From contig OU964923.1 of the NCBI GenBank assembly GCA_918807975.1, positions 7,068,001 to 7,132,000 of the forward strand: 64,000 bases of DNA, read 5' to 3'. Origin of the DNA: Aplidium turbinatum. Lineage: Eukaryota; Chordata; Ascidiacea; Aplousobranchia; Polyclinidae. Positions 12,701-27,700 of the stretch are shown here, piece after piece (positions within the stretch are counted from its first letter, which is position 1; each line of letters starts with the position of its first letter). The notes under the pieces were generated by a model. It was not told the origin of the DNA. It was given only the letters and a program-made list of their open reading frames with translations, and did not search any database. A program made the translations under genes and the position numbers.

Positions 12701-15700
12701 GTATGTTGAAAGGTGCCTTTTGGAGTTTGACCAAGACAGAAGAATGAGAATTTTTCACAAGTTTTTTCAATGAACAAACGTTACAAGCTTCAAAAATTTT
12801 AATTTCGAGTCCAAAAGAAACAGCAGCTTGTTTATTGGTTAAGTTAATGGTCATCATGGTTCATGAATACTAAGTACATGACCACCAATATGACTTATAT
12901 GTGTTCTTTCAAAAAAAAAAAAAAAAAGAGGTAAAAAGTGAAACTATTTGGAAGATGTTCAACACTACTTTTCAAATAAGACTCCAACCTCGTTCCTAAG
13001 AGCCTTGACCATGAAAGCAGTTTCAGTTATGGACTTGTGATGGGGGGAAACGACATCTTCTTTTAAGGACGGATAATGGAGATTTTCAACCTTCTTCCAT
13101 TCGTTCTCAATCGAAACACGGATGTTGGACGAGGAGCGATGGATGGTGGAAGAGACAGGTGGTTTTGTCTGAAAGAAGCAAAAAAATTGACAATGAAAAA
13201 ACTAATCCAAAATTATCAACAACGCAAGACCATACTTAACGAGAAAAGCTATCAGACGTTTCAAATATTTTATAAGTTATCTCGGAATTCTAGAAAAGTG
13301 CGAATTTCTACAAAGCCAACAAAGAAAGGGCACTTCTTATCAAAATATTAGTGAATACCGTGAGATTCTTCACGGAGCCAACTTTCCTTCCTCCATCTAC
13401 AACATCAGTCTTCTGCTTTGATAGAGGAGTCTTAACATCTTTCAAAAGAGAAACGGGCTCCAAAATACGACTTCTTGCCTGCAACAGATGAGGAATACAA
13501 TTTTAAGTCCTCTACTGTAGCTTTATGTTGTACAGGCAATAATGCAAAAATAAACTTAGAACGTCCTTCACTATATCACTTGAATACCTTCTATCTTTGT
13601 CGTTAAACCGAGTGTGGATAACAATGAGACAGCTAGGTAAAACAGCAATGGAGTCACCTCCAAGGCTCCATCAAATACGAAAAAAGTGAATAAAATTAAC
13701 TTTTTTCATTTTTGCTGCTTCCTTAACATATTTCAGGCTAGTCGAAACGCATTTCCCTCCTCTTTTTGAGGTAGTCCGCTACTTTTATGTCATCCCATTC
13801 CCCATATTCTATGATTACGTCCATATTATCTCCCACTTGGTGTTCCTGATTTTCTTGTTTGTGAATCTAAAGTGACTGCTCAACAATGCAATACAGAGTA
13901 GAGCCATAACTACAATACCCACCTTAGGTTCGGGCTTGGGTGCAGGGTTCGCTTTTTCGTCCTGTACAGGATCAACTCCAATAGCCAGAGCGGCCAAAGG
14001 TCTAAAAAAGAAAACGCCGGTGTAAAGATATTTTGATGTAGTGAAACTGCTTTCATGGTTAAGGCTCTTAGGAATGAGGTTGGAGTCTTATTTGAATAGT
14101 AGTGTTGAACAACAAGAGCTATACGCAACATGGAAACGTGGCTGCTTTCTGTGTTAGATAAATCGGTCAAATGACGTTGACAGAGAACAAATACTGCGGA
14201 ACAAATTGGAAAGAAGTTTTTATTGACATGTTCATCATCATCAGTGAATTGACACATAACCCTGATTCCCACCTCAATTCCGCAAAGTCGTACGTTCTAA
14301 ACCTGCCCTTCCGACGGTCGCTGATCCGAGCTCGGCGGGATACCTTTGACCTCTGTGTGTTACCTGTGTCTTCTGCTTCCACTGTCTTTGGAGGAACCTA
14401 GAAATTTCAGACAGCCATGAGATGTTAGAGCTCATTGCATTCTAAATCAAGCTACGGTTTTTTTTTTCTGGTGATAATGCAATGTGCATGTAAAATCTTA
14501 CACAACACATATTGCTCAATGAAGGAGTACCTTCTTCAAACTCAATCAACAAACCACACCGCCGCGACTCATCTATAAACACGACTGTGCACGCAAAACG
14601 TACCGGTATCTTTGGTAAATTATTCACGTTGACCTCATAATGCTTCACTACCAACGCTTATTCTTTGATGTAAAAATATATGAAGAAAAACACAAGTGTT
14701 ACAATGCTTCACTGACGTTCGTTGACAATGCGCAGTGTGCACTTTTGGCACCAATAAAATAAAATTGAAAATTTTGAAGACACCATAGACAGGAAAGTCA
14801 ATAAACCAAAAGAAAATCCAAGCTTTCAGCGTTAAGTTTAATTAGTGTTATAAGGTGGGAAATCTCTTCATTTTCTTTTGCTCTTTAACGACACTCGAAA
14901 AGTGATAATGTGTTGAGCATTGTGTACACAAGAAATGCAGGCGTTTTACAGAAGAACGAATCCCCTCAATGAAGTGAATTTACTACGTCTAAGCCAACTT
15001 TGGTGCTACATAAATTCAACTAAAAAAGCGAATTATCTTAATACCTTCTTCAAAAATAGTGCCATAAATGCTCATTTATCAACACACGAAATAAGTTTTT
15101 CTATCCACAAGATACGAGTCTCCTACCTACAATAAGTCAGCAGTTATAAACTGAGCAAGCGACAACTGATCAAGTGACAACAGAGCTAGCAACATTTCAG
15201 CAAGTGGCTAAAGTTGGTGAATGATGAAACTGAGCAAGCAACAATTGAGCAAGCCATAGCTTGGAATGTTACAAGTCCGCAAAATCACAAGCGATGACCA
15301 AGCAAGTCCGACGGGAATACGTAAATCTCATTTGTTGACTTGGCAAAAACTGAAATATACTTGCTTAGTTGAAGCACTTGCTGAGTTGTCGCATGCCGAG
15401 TGGCTTGACGACCACAAGATGCAACGCAGTATAGTTTGTAAGAGCAGGCAGACGACAGGACCATCATTAACATTTAAGTTTTCAACCAACCGGTCACAAT
15501 GAAATCGTGTGAAAAATTCACACGAGTTAGACAAAACAAACATGTCGTGACCGAAGCAATTGTATATTATTAGAATTTAACTAGCTTTATACACGTTGCA
15601 GAAGTTAAGTTACTTAACAGTTAAAATTTTAAGACCTACAACCAGCATTAGTATGTAAGACTGCATATTATTATATTTAAAAATGTCTGTAGTTGGACTA

Positions 15701-18700
15701 GATTTCGCGACGCCATGCCAGACACAGTTCAGTCTAAAGCAGAAAGATAATTGACTGTTCAAGAAAATAGTTTAATCAAACCGAGTTATACAAATTTGAA
15801 GAAAACAATTTTTTCCGCTGTTAAGAATTGCAGCAAAAACAAGATCAAGAAGTTAAAATTTCTTCAACTTAATTTAAAATTGAAATGTCACACTTCTACA
15901 AATTTACAACATTTTGAAAGGTCTTTAGTTTTTCTGCTGACAGTAGGGCTAAGTCAGCTTAAATTTCATTCTAAATCTAAACAACTGAATACTGCAAAAA
16001 TAAAAGCACCTGAATGATTTTCTCTGGAACAGGATCGGGAGAAATAGGTGAGGATGTTTCGTCGCCAGTGACCTCACTTGCCTGTGACGTCACTTCGATA
16101 GCCTTTATCCATTTTTTCCGCATGGTCGCAGTCATGGCGGCAAACGTGTGAGTGGCTTCTGCGGTCTAATTAAATAAGATCAAGTTGTATATTTCGTATC
16201 TTTTTACAGCTAGACAACGTTTAAAAATGGCAAAATGACCGAAAAAGTTTAATAAAAGCTGTGTCGAAAACTCTAGAACCGTTTTGGAATAGACGAAAAA
16301 ACTAACACCAGAGAAGATATAAATAGAGGATGAGAAATATCAATACAACGCATTGAGGTCTAAAAGTTGGATAGGCAAACAGTTTGGTTAATTTATGTCA
16401 ATTTGAGACCGTCAGGACATCGATGCACACACTCAGTTCAAGCAAGTCCACGCTGTTTTCATCTTCAGTGCTTAAAAGTACGCTTATGACAACAACAGAA
16501 GCACAGGTTCTTTACAGTGTGAGACTTTGATCAATCATAGCAGCAGCTCACCTCGATCTGGAAGCCATAGTTCCGATGAATGTCCCATTCCTTGACACGC
16601 CGGAAGTTTGCAAGCTCAATTGCGCCCTCGGGTGGGGTGGACTGAATTGAAGAAAATACAAGGTCAGCTCTGAAGTGCACGAACTTTCTTTATTTGTGAA
16701 ATCAACGTTATATGACGAACGTCCGACGTATAGAATCAAGGGACGCACAGAACCGGTGCCAATACACGACAAAACAAAAGAAAATAGACTTGGCATTTTA
16801 CAGAGTGACGAGAAATTGTTTTGTTTACGTTGTGTTCTTAGACCAATAAACATGCGTGAAAGAAGAGGGTTGTAATCAATTATTGATAGTTTAACATCTT
16901 TTCCTTACCCGCCGGGAAGCAAACACTTTTTTCTGTCAATGCCAAAGAAACTAATACATGACATACAAACATAATTAACTTCTTTTTTGTTCTAAATGCT
17001 GATGTTTTGCAAAACAAGCTAATCTCAACATTATTGACAGGCTTTCCAGCTGGCACGCGCACAAAACATAATCAGAAAAAAATAGTGTGACATGTCAGCA
17101 CGTGCAAACGTCATAAACTCTGCATCCAACATTTGAAATTATAGACAGTTGCTCAGCATGAATATATCACTAAACTTCTTTTAATACAAATATGACATAT
17201 TTTGTCTTTCGCAAATTTCTAATCAATCACTATTCTCCAACTGGTCGGTGTAACAACTGGTCGACCCTGATGTTTCGGGATAAAGACCAGGCTTCTTAGA
17301 AGCAAAATAGATGATGAATTATTATTCTTGAACTTACAGCGTCGGAAGTCGATTCTTGAAAGTATTTCAATTCTTTCTTGATCAAAACGAACCAAAACTT
17401 CTTCCATTTTCCTTCCTTGTTCTTCATCTGGAGCCAGCCCTCTTTCACGTTGAATAGATCAGCCTGCAAAAAAACATTGATAATGATGTAACAGCTAAAC
17501 AGGTAAACAGGTGTAATGGCAGCCCTGTTTATTGTTCGTAGCACCGGTATAGATACGCCAGGCAAGATCACTTATATTGATTTGCGGTCTGGGGTGTATA
17601 AAAATTGTGCTTAATGGTCGTGGTATTGATGATAATGGCGTATGATTGATCATATATGTTATGCAAGGGCGCTGAATATCAACCAGAGTTGTTCTCATCG
17701 CTTGATGCCAGAACGACAACCCTCGGCGACAATTTTTTTTTTGCATGACCTGACCTGGAATCGAACCCATGCCACGAAAAGCAGAGATCGGAATACAAAA
17801 GAGCGGGTAATCACAAAGCTGGTACCTCGTCGTTTTCGTTAAAATTTTCGAAGCGATCGAAAAAGCAATCGAAACTTGACAGACTTCAACGAACGGTGAT
17901 GTTAACTGACACCCATTGCCAAAAAAATGCGTTTATCATCGTTTCAACGTTCCATGACGTAATAGTTGTGTTTTGCAATACAAAGCATCTGATTTAATGA
18001 CCTGTCGAAAATTTCTACACAGCAAATCAGGCGTTTTTACACTGATTCAAGGTCTACAGACGTTGAATAAATGTTAAAAACGATCAATAGGCCGTCTTGC
18101 TTGGGCTTCCGATGAGGTGATTCATGCAGGCAGAGGGTCGTATATCTTTGATTGCATTGCGAAGACAAGAAATCCAGCTGCCAAGAGTTACCTTTCTACA
18201 TATCGCATCAATATCTGGTTTTGCCATAGAGAAATGAAATGATTTATTTTATGTTAAATAAGCATCTGTTTGATGTCAAATCAATGTTAAAACAATAGAC
18301 TTTAAAATCTGCAGTCATTAATCAAAACATGTCACCAGATATCGTAACCTTAGTGGCCTTTTTACATGGTCATGTCGTCTAGACATTGAAACGACGTATA
18401 AATAACGGGTTTGCAGCCTACATATTGACAAATTTGACACACCGCCGCGCCACTGCTTCCCAAGATGACACGAGCTACATCTTGAAGCCAGTCATGTTTG
18501 TCGCTTGATTTGGCAACCGAAGCAAGGTTTACACAGCAAATCTGCAGGATTCTTGGCTAGAAAATTGGCCTTTTTCACATCGATTTTATGTCTCGAGGTT
18601 GAATCAATAAAAAAGAACCACTTTTTGCTACTTGGATTAGCATTTGAAAAGAACATGGTTTACTTGTTCATAAGTGTAATACATTCGCTGTATGCTAGAA

Positions 18701-21700
18701 AGTGGAGAGTGAAAACCTGACATGCACAAAAAACGACGTTTGCAAAGCAGAACAATTGATATAAAATTCATGTTAAAACAAGGCACTCCGTGTTACCCAC
18801 AACTAGTGTAAAATTTAGTGCTTAATCAATGTCGCTTATTCAGACCAATTTCGCACGGTCTCATTAAGCACAGTAGTCTGCTTAGCATTAATTTTTCGAA
18901 AGTTCCTTTAAAAGTTAAAATATATTCAGTAGACAATTCAAAAAATAACATAAGAAAACACATGCTGCAAAATCGATGTTGAATTTATGGATGCGATGGG
19001 CTCGATTAAATTAACTGCTGCTCAAAGTGTGCACATTCTTTCTCAGCAAAATTAAAGACGGTAACTCAAAGCAATCCTTCTGCACATTTAATTGACGTCT
19101 GCTAAAGTTGAATCAATGTAAAAAGAACTGAGAAAAGGTTGATCTAGTATTTGTCTTATGTTTTATATATTAGGTCAATTGAGTAGTTTTGAAGTGGTTC
19201 TTCACCTATAACTCCGTTACGTATGACCTCACCAACTTGCGCTCACATCAAGTAGAATGGTTGTTTTGTGGTTAACCTACGTAAAAGTTTTGTGAAAATA
19301 TGATATTGATAATTAGGATATTGAAAGGACATTCAAAAGAAATCAAAATATTTTTTCAGCTAACACAATTGACGTTTTCAATTTCTTTCCAACGTTGTCA
19401 AACGTAAATATCATCGCTTGGGTTGTGAGAATACCTTTCATGATATTTAGAGTTAGAAAATAGTTTTTAATAGCTAATTGTGGCTCAAATTTCAGACGTC
19501 TTGCACTAAAAACTATATAAACTGAGACACTTGCTAGCAGAATGAGATCTCCATTTGGCAGTGGGTTTATCGAAAAATCGTTGTGTTTTAAATGTTGAAT
19601 CAATGCAACATATCCGATCACTTCAGCAAAACTAGGTTACAAATTAATTATGCTCAAACCTTCACCCACTAATAGAGCTTCGATCAATAACAAATCGATA
19701 CCAAGAATTTTGTTTTTGCATTGAAAGTCAGTCAATAATGCAACTGAACAAAAGTAACTTGCAAAAATGATCTAACACTAGTTTGTATTAAGCAGAAAAA
19801 GCTGTTCTTCTATTCATGCTGTTTTGTTTATAAGAATAGGCTACGACCATTAACCTACAATATCATAATAACATCGTTCAAACTGCACAACTATTCAATT
19901 CTAGCATGAAGTGTAACAGTTGGCCAGTAGTAAAATTATTGTGAAAAAGTATGTTTGCTCACAATCTGAACGAGCAGAAAGGATGTAAAACAAACTTACC
20001 AGCAAAATCTATTCTTTTTGCATTGAATCAGTGTAAAAAAAAGAGAACAGATTTGCTGGCTGGAAAGTTGCATAGAGAGCAAAATCAGTCAATTTTACAA
20101 AATTTCAGTCAATGTCAAAATGACAGATTTTGCCGTCTGGGATGGTAATCAATGAACGCAGAAACAACGTGCCGGTTCAGTGGAACGAATGTAAGCAACT
20201 ATGCCGGCAATCTGAGGCCCAGCCTTTATCAGCCTGATATGTGATGTCAACACAAAAAAAACGTTAAACTAACCAGTTTCGTATAACTTTCAAATCAGCC
20301 CATTTCACATTGATTCAACGTCTGCAGACGTTCAGTCAATGTCTATAAGGGCGGATTTGCTGGCTGGGTTCTGTCATTCTTCTAATCTTATGGGATTTTC
20401 ATAAGTCATTAGAATTAGATATTAAAAATAACTCACGAGATTAATGACGTCTCAAGCTATATGACGTCAGTGGCGATAATAAAAACGATGTTAAAATAAC
20501 ATAAAATCAAAACAGTCTTGATTGTAGCATTTTCAATGTTTGCTATATTTGAGATCTAAGAACTTGAACAACAAAGAGTGCAACTAGATGTTGAAAAAAC
20601 GTGAAATAAGAATTTTCTGCACTGGAAGAGTCAGACTTTCATGTTTGCTTTACAAACTGAACTTGTTTTCAAGATGAAAACAAGTCAAGTATTTGTACAT
20701 GAGTTTAGCATTTTAGTTCAAAGTCTTTACTTTTTGAACAAGACTGTCCTGAATGTCCTCGGTTGAAACGTTGACGGTGGTAGGAAAGATTGAAATGCAA
20801 GTGGACAGTTTTTATTATTTCCAGCGTATTGACACAAGAAAACTTGAAAAAATCTACCACTCAACAATAACGAGACAGCTTGACACGATTAACAACAAAC
20901 ATAGAAAAAATATGTAAAATACCTTAAAATTAACAATGAAAAAGCGTAACACAAGAAAATGCGCTCTGCTTGCAAGTGAAGTGTCGTAAAAAAAAACATC
21001 AAAATGACGTTTTTGCAGGATATTTAATAAAGAATTTCTAAAAAAAATGTGTCAGTTTTACCTACCGTAAGATGGGTGAGATCTTTTCTATCAAGCGATT
21101 TTGCTCTCCGAAGGGCAGCGTTTGATCTCACCAGGTCAGTGTGCGTTCCCTGGTGGAAAAATATCAAAGTCACACTTGCACAATCACAACAGCAGCAAAA
21201 CTAACATATCGTATTTTCACAAACTGAAAATTCCTTCTGAAATATCCCAAACAAAAAAGTAAGTTTTTTTTTACTTTACAGACGTTGAATCAACGTAAAA
21301 CGAAGTAATATTGCTGGTTGTGCGCTGGATAGTTGTTTCATACAATATTTATTGCATTTGGCTTATTTTGACATTAAGTGCTGTTTATGAAGACTATACT
21401 ACACAAAGGACAAAGACTATTGTCATATTTAACACAATAATGAAATCAGTTTTTGTGTTTGATTGGATTTGATACAAAAAAGCAAACGAGTTTGTACCAA
21501 AACGGTTTCATTTTTTTAATCCCGGCCAGTGAAACAGCCTCTTTTACGTTGGTTCAACGTCTGAAGACGTTGGCACCAGCTGGAATAGATTAGTTGTGCA
21601 ACACTTTTGTAGCATCCATTTATTTGTTGAGTAACATTGTCGCAAAAACGTACGAGATTCATTCCAAGTTACAACCACACAAACGAAAAATACAGTAATT

Positions 21701-24700
21701 ACGTCTTTATAAAAACGACAAAGTCGAAGACCGCGGCGCAAATCGGATTTTAACGTTTCTTGACGCTAAATTTATGTAAACCTAACTAGAAAAGTGACAG
21801 TTCATGCCTGCTTGGTGCTGTTTGATTTTCTATCAATCCCTCGTCCTCTCTTGCTATCCCAATCTAAGTCAAGAGGAGCTTCAGGAGATGTTGCTCTTGG
21901 AGCAGTTGACCCGGTCTGGTCACCATGGGAACCGTCCGAGGGGATGCCAGAAGGCTCACTGTTCTCTTTATTGCTCGGATCGGTCTGGACATGCAGTAAT
22001 AATGATGATAATAACCAAAATATAACATCATAGAAGAAAGATTAATTAGATGTTAGACATAAGTAAAAGAAAAAATATGTTAATGTAGTAAAATACCAAT
22101 ATCAGAAAGATCAGCTCAAAGTAAATTACTTCAACGATGGATTTCTATGCGCTGGTGCGCAACTAATTGGAGCCGTTCACAGACCACAAGTAAGCCACAA
22201 GCATAACTTTACTATTAACCCCCTTTAACAGTGGTTTTCAATCTCTCTACAAGTGTCTAAAATCCCCAGAATTAAGCCAGAAGCATTCTCCATCCGTGGA
22301 TACATGCTCTTTCTAGCAATTAATCAAAGGGCAAACAAGTTACAAGATTAAAAGTTTCAAACATCGCCGTTAGCACAACAAGCGAAAAGTTGACATCTAA
22401 AAGGTTTTAAATTGATTATTATGCAATGGAACTTCTACAAACTAGCGCAATCAGTGTATTATTGCCAAAAATAATGCACAATTTACGCGTAATGAAAGCT
22501 TGTAATAAAACGCTTATTGGCTCCATTCCACAACCAATGTAGGAATGATGTGGTTTGACGTCTCAATGGTATGATTATAATTTTTTATGCAGATGGAAGG
22601 CGAAATTGTCGTTAAAAATCCATTAACCAAATTGTAACATTCACTTAAAACGCACGTTTTATGTTTAACAGCATGGAAACCTGAAGATAATTTTATTTAT
22701 TTATTCTATAGATATCATTCAGATACATAAATGCAGAAGCTTTCTAACAAAACTCTGTAGTCTGTAAACCTTTAAGCAGTGGATGAAGCTTAAGGGAAGC
22801 TTTAAGCCCCAGTAATATTGAAAGCATAAAAAGATGACCCTTATCCCGTCAACAATACATTTCCAAATACCGGTTTTTATGGTGACATCCATCAATCATG
22901 AGAGTCGACAACCAGTCATATTTCACATTGATTCAATGTTTGCAGACGTCGAATCAACGTAAAAAATGACTGATTGGCTGGTTAGACATAACCGGGGTAC
23001 GTCAATGTTACCTCGACGTCTTCAAACGTGTCAATCACCCTGGATCTCCTCGCCTCTCGTCCAACAATTCTGTCGCTGTCGTCTCTGAGTGGACTCCGAT
23101 GACGGGATGGTTTTTCGCTTTCCTTTGACAATAATTAGACGTTGAAGCAACGTAATGAATCAGTGGGATAGTTTCTTAATCAATTACTAAATTAGCAAAT
23201 TCAGTATATTTCACATTGATTCAAAGGACACATCGAATAATGACCAAGACAGTAAAAAAATGTCGTTTTTAAGATGCAAAATAGTAACTTTTGTTTTCTG
23301 GGTAACATTGATAGTTGAACACAGCTCTAGCTTTCATATGGCGGCTATCTATAGGTATTTGTTTTCACTAAAATAAACCATCAATAAATCTCATTTTGTG
23401 ACGTTACTTTTTGAAGCCAACGGAACATTGACAAAATTGCTGACGTAACCAATGACGCAAGAATGCTCAAATCATTTGTGATACGCAAAAATAGGTCTTT
23501 TTAAAATCTTTTCAGGCAAAGATGAAAGCCAAATAAAAGTAACTTATCAGCATAAAATGGTATAATCTTACATTGAACGAACGTCATAAAAAAACAAAAA
23601 CGCTGAGATATCAAAATTGGCTGGATCGCATAACTAGCGATCAGCAGAATAACAGCGAAGGTCAAGTCGGGTTGTTGTCCAAGCTTGAAAAATCGGTCTG
23701 TTTTGCATTGATTCGACGTATGCAGACAATTCGCTAGCTGGGATATTTTTTTGACACTCTGAGACCCAGACAACAAAATCCGTCATTTTTACATTGATGC
23801 AGTCTGCAGACGTTGAATCAATGTAAAAATGACAGATTTTGCTGTCCAAGTACGTGATCGATAGACCAGACAACCGGTGCAATGAACTGGAAGGGATTAA
23901 TTAAAATCTCAAGATAAGCTTAACAGCAAGTAAGCACGCACATTTTTGATTGTTTGTTTTATATAAAAGGACGTAAAATCCATCATAGAAATTGTCGTTT
24001 CATCAACTGGCTAAGTTCTGATATCTGCAACGCTCCATATGGCGGCTGGGCAACTTGACATCAATAATGTAGGATACGCTACTATCGACAGGGTTGCCAG
24101 GCACTACGTACAGTACTTTCATTGACACGAAGCGCCTACTCTACTGTCCAGTCTTCAACATTAAAAAAAAGTATTTGAAATCGCACAAGCTGAAATTTTC
24201 GTCAGTTTATTCGTGTTTTTAATATTGCTTTATAAATTGTTGCTTGCGAGTATATAAATATTGTACCAAAACAACACTAACTTTTCAGTTAACCAGACAT
24301 AGAATACAAAACCTGCGGCAATTTTAGTCGTTCATTCAACCACTTTCCGAAGACAGTGTTTTAAATTTGGCAGCACTGGGAAAAACTTTTTTTGATCAAT
24401 TCCTCTTTTTTTGGTCACATATCATAAAAAATAACAAAGTATTATTTATGATGTATTGTATAATCAATAGTAGCAAGTAAGAAGCTATTATTCAACGCTT
24501 TAGTTATAACATTTGTCATTAAAAAGTTGGTTTCCAAGGCAAGGTTCGCATCACACTTTACACGATTAAAAAATAATTCAATCGGCATCTGGTTACCTTT
24601 TTGTGGTGTTTGGAGTGGGAGCTTGAGCCCTTCTTGGATCTCGGTGGTGGGGCAAAGTTTTGATAATCCATCAAATGCTTCTTTTTGGAAACACTAGAAA

Positions 24701-27700
24701 GTTTGACAATGGGTTTGAAGAGTATGAAGTCACCAGTCGGTAAGCGCGCCAATGTCATACAAACTAGAGACACTGAGCGTAGACCACGAAGCGACAAATA
24801 CCCAGCCTGTTAATCAGTCCTTAACATTGATTCAACGTTTGCAGACGTTGAGTCAATGCAAAATAAGACTGATTTGCTATCTGTGTACACACCACCTTTT
24901 CACTTGCATGTGTGAAATCTTACAAAATGAAACAAAGAGATACTGGTGATTACTTTACTTAAAAGAAACCTGTTTTTTCTGCTATTTTTTCATGTCAGTT
25001 TCGCGTGCTCGTAAAGCTTAGAACCGCTAACACAGGCGTGGTTATGAATCAGGTGAAAGTAGTGGGTTTGCAATTGCATAGCTGAAAGGCAGATAACCAC
25101 TACGATCGCTATTCCTTACGTTGTAGCACTAAGAAAATGCTGTCAGTTGAATAGGTGCCACTGCGACTCAAAACTACTCAGGCAAATTAATACTGCTGAT
25201 AATACAGCGTCGATTTGGCACGTTGTATGGCACAATTGGTACATTTTTGACACAAAGAGCAGGTACAGTTGAACCTGGCAAGTTGTGAACCTTACCCAGT
25301 TTGACTACCATCTGTGCTTTCCGCAAAACTTTGGTTGCTTGCAGAGGAATCCAGTGAACTTGTGGATATGCTGATGTTTCGGCGCAGGCTTCCGCTTGGA
25401 GGCGCAAATCCATCGATCCTGTAATGATAATTAAACAAAAGTTCAGGTTGCAAGAAGCGAGTTTCTAAAACGTTGTTTCTGGTTGGATGAATATTTAAAA
25501 TTTAAACCGAAAGAACTTCGTCCATTAAAAAGATGTACAAGTTCGCTTCTTGGGCATTAACCAACAGGTGGCAGCGTGTGACCACTGACCATTGCATTTG
25601 CATTATTACATTATTTTATGTTAAAGTGCAGGATCACATAAATGCGCATAAGTACGCTACATGGTACGCTATTAAGCCGTGAAAGGCCGACTTCTTGCGA
25701 CTTCACAAATCGGCTTCCTTCAGAGTAACATGGACGCTTAATTAAAGTGCACTACTACGATGCTATGGGGAAAAAGGTGGTGTTTCCGGTCAATAGGGCA
25801 AAAGATCATCATAAGTTTCACGATCAGTTAAATTCCAAACGTTTCATCAGTCAGCACGACCAACTTCGTCAGGTCAACAACATTTTAACCGTTATAGGAA
25901 TAACAACACTAAACGTCTTTAAAAATAGAAAACACCGTTTAATAGAGGTCTCTCGACTACTTTTATAACTAAAAATTTAACATCTTCAGTTACGAATAGT
26001 TTATAACGGCAAGTGTAATCTTTTGTCCGATCACTTTTCAGACAGAAAAATTCGTCATTTTTACATTGATTCAAGGTCGGCATTCAATGTAAAAGTGGCG
26101 GATTTTGCTGTCTGAGTTCATCAATGGCTTATGTAGGCTATGACACAGTAAAAAAAAACATGTATCTGGGTTTTTTTAGACATTTTCTCCAACCAACCTC
26201 GTCCCAGATTCAGTGAGTTTCTTGTGAAAAACATCGCCACCTATTCCTGAAGATGATTGTGAGGCACGTGTCTGGTCAAAAATATAAAAGTTAAATTTAA
26301 AACAATACAATAACCGATGGTTAGATCGTTCGCCTCCAAATCCAACAACCCGAGTTCGAATCTCACACGGCAAAGATTTTTTTTTAGAAAAAACAACTTG
26401 CTGGGCAACAATACACCCCGCCAGCACATTAGTCCTGTTTTCAGTCAGTCCAACGAATCAATGTAAAACAAGACAGATTTGTGGTCTGGGCATAAGCATG
26501 GATTGGAGAATATTGCAAGCAAGTACCACATAGCGTAAATAAAATTATAAGTAAACATTCTCACGACTTAAGCAGTGTATCACGTATCCGTGTGGCCAAA
26601 GCGTGTGCGTCATTATGGCGATTATCTCAGCCTTAGGCTGAATAAAAGGTAAAATTCAAGCTCAAATCGCTTTTTGACCACTTTTATCAAATGCAGCAGA
26701 CGGCTGACTATGTACAGATTGTACACTTTCTGTTGGAAGGCTTACCCAGCCGAAATCAGACTTGCTCTGCAGACGTTGAAACAATGCAAAAATGCCAAAA
26801 AAGACAGATTTTTGACTGGGGAGTGGGTACTTTTATTATAAATGACACAAACTCGGCATGATATATCTTTTTAAAGTGAGGTTTTCTTCTTACAAAATGA
26901 GAATATCTGTAGAAGCACCAATAAAAAAGACTGATGATAAAAAAAGACACAATGCAAAAAGAACAAATTTTGCCAGCTGGGAAAAAAACAAACCATGCAA
27001 AAACTAAGCCGTCTTCTTACAATGTTTCTTTGATACAAAAACATTCATGATCATTGCGAAAAACGTTAAAGCTTAAACGGTCTTGCTTTGATTCACTACT
27101 TTGACAATAAAAATCGTTTTTTGAACGTTGGACCGAGTACTCATTTGCCAGTGCATGGCCAGAGAGAAACCCGCAGCTTACTTGTCGTTTGAGAAGTGGA
27201 CAAACATATAAATCCCATAAAAGCGCCCAAAACTCTGCTTGTCACAAGACAAGCAATCAGACGTCATTGTTGTCACAAGCATACTGTAGTACGTTGCAGA
27301 GCAAACACGAGGAAAATTTGATCGGCAAAACCGTGTAACTGAAGTTAATGGAATGGTATTAGAAAATTTGAAACACGCAGCCATTAGGACTTAAGCTGAC
27401 GCCCTAATGGCGTTTTTAAATATAAGGAAATTACGAAAACCACTTAGTTAAGACACATTCATGAACTGTATCCTTGTTTTATTTTTAAAAAAGATGCTCT
27501 GTTTCTACGTTACACATGATTTAAAGACACAATTGATGCGCTGCCAGATTTAAACGCGATGTTTGAATTGAAAGATTTGCTACTTTTGTAGTTAGACTAC
27601 AGTGGCACAGCTGCCATAGATTGTGACTTCTGTTTAAACACGTTCCAGTCGTCTTCAAACACCATCCAGTTGAGTGGCGTTTCAATGGTTCATATTGACC

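Noticed and set aside
25174-25413. 79-codon frame as the coding frame of MPRIP exon 9
   Set aside because: It does not join either neighbour in phase; the phase-2 frame of the same exon is open and connects both sides.
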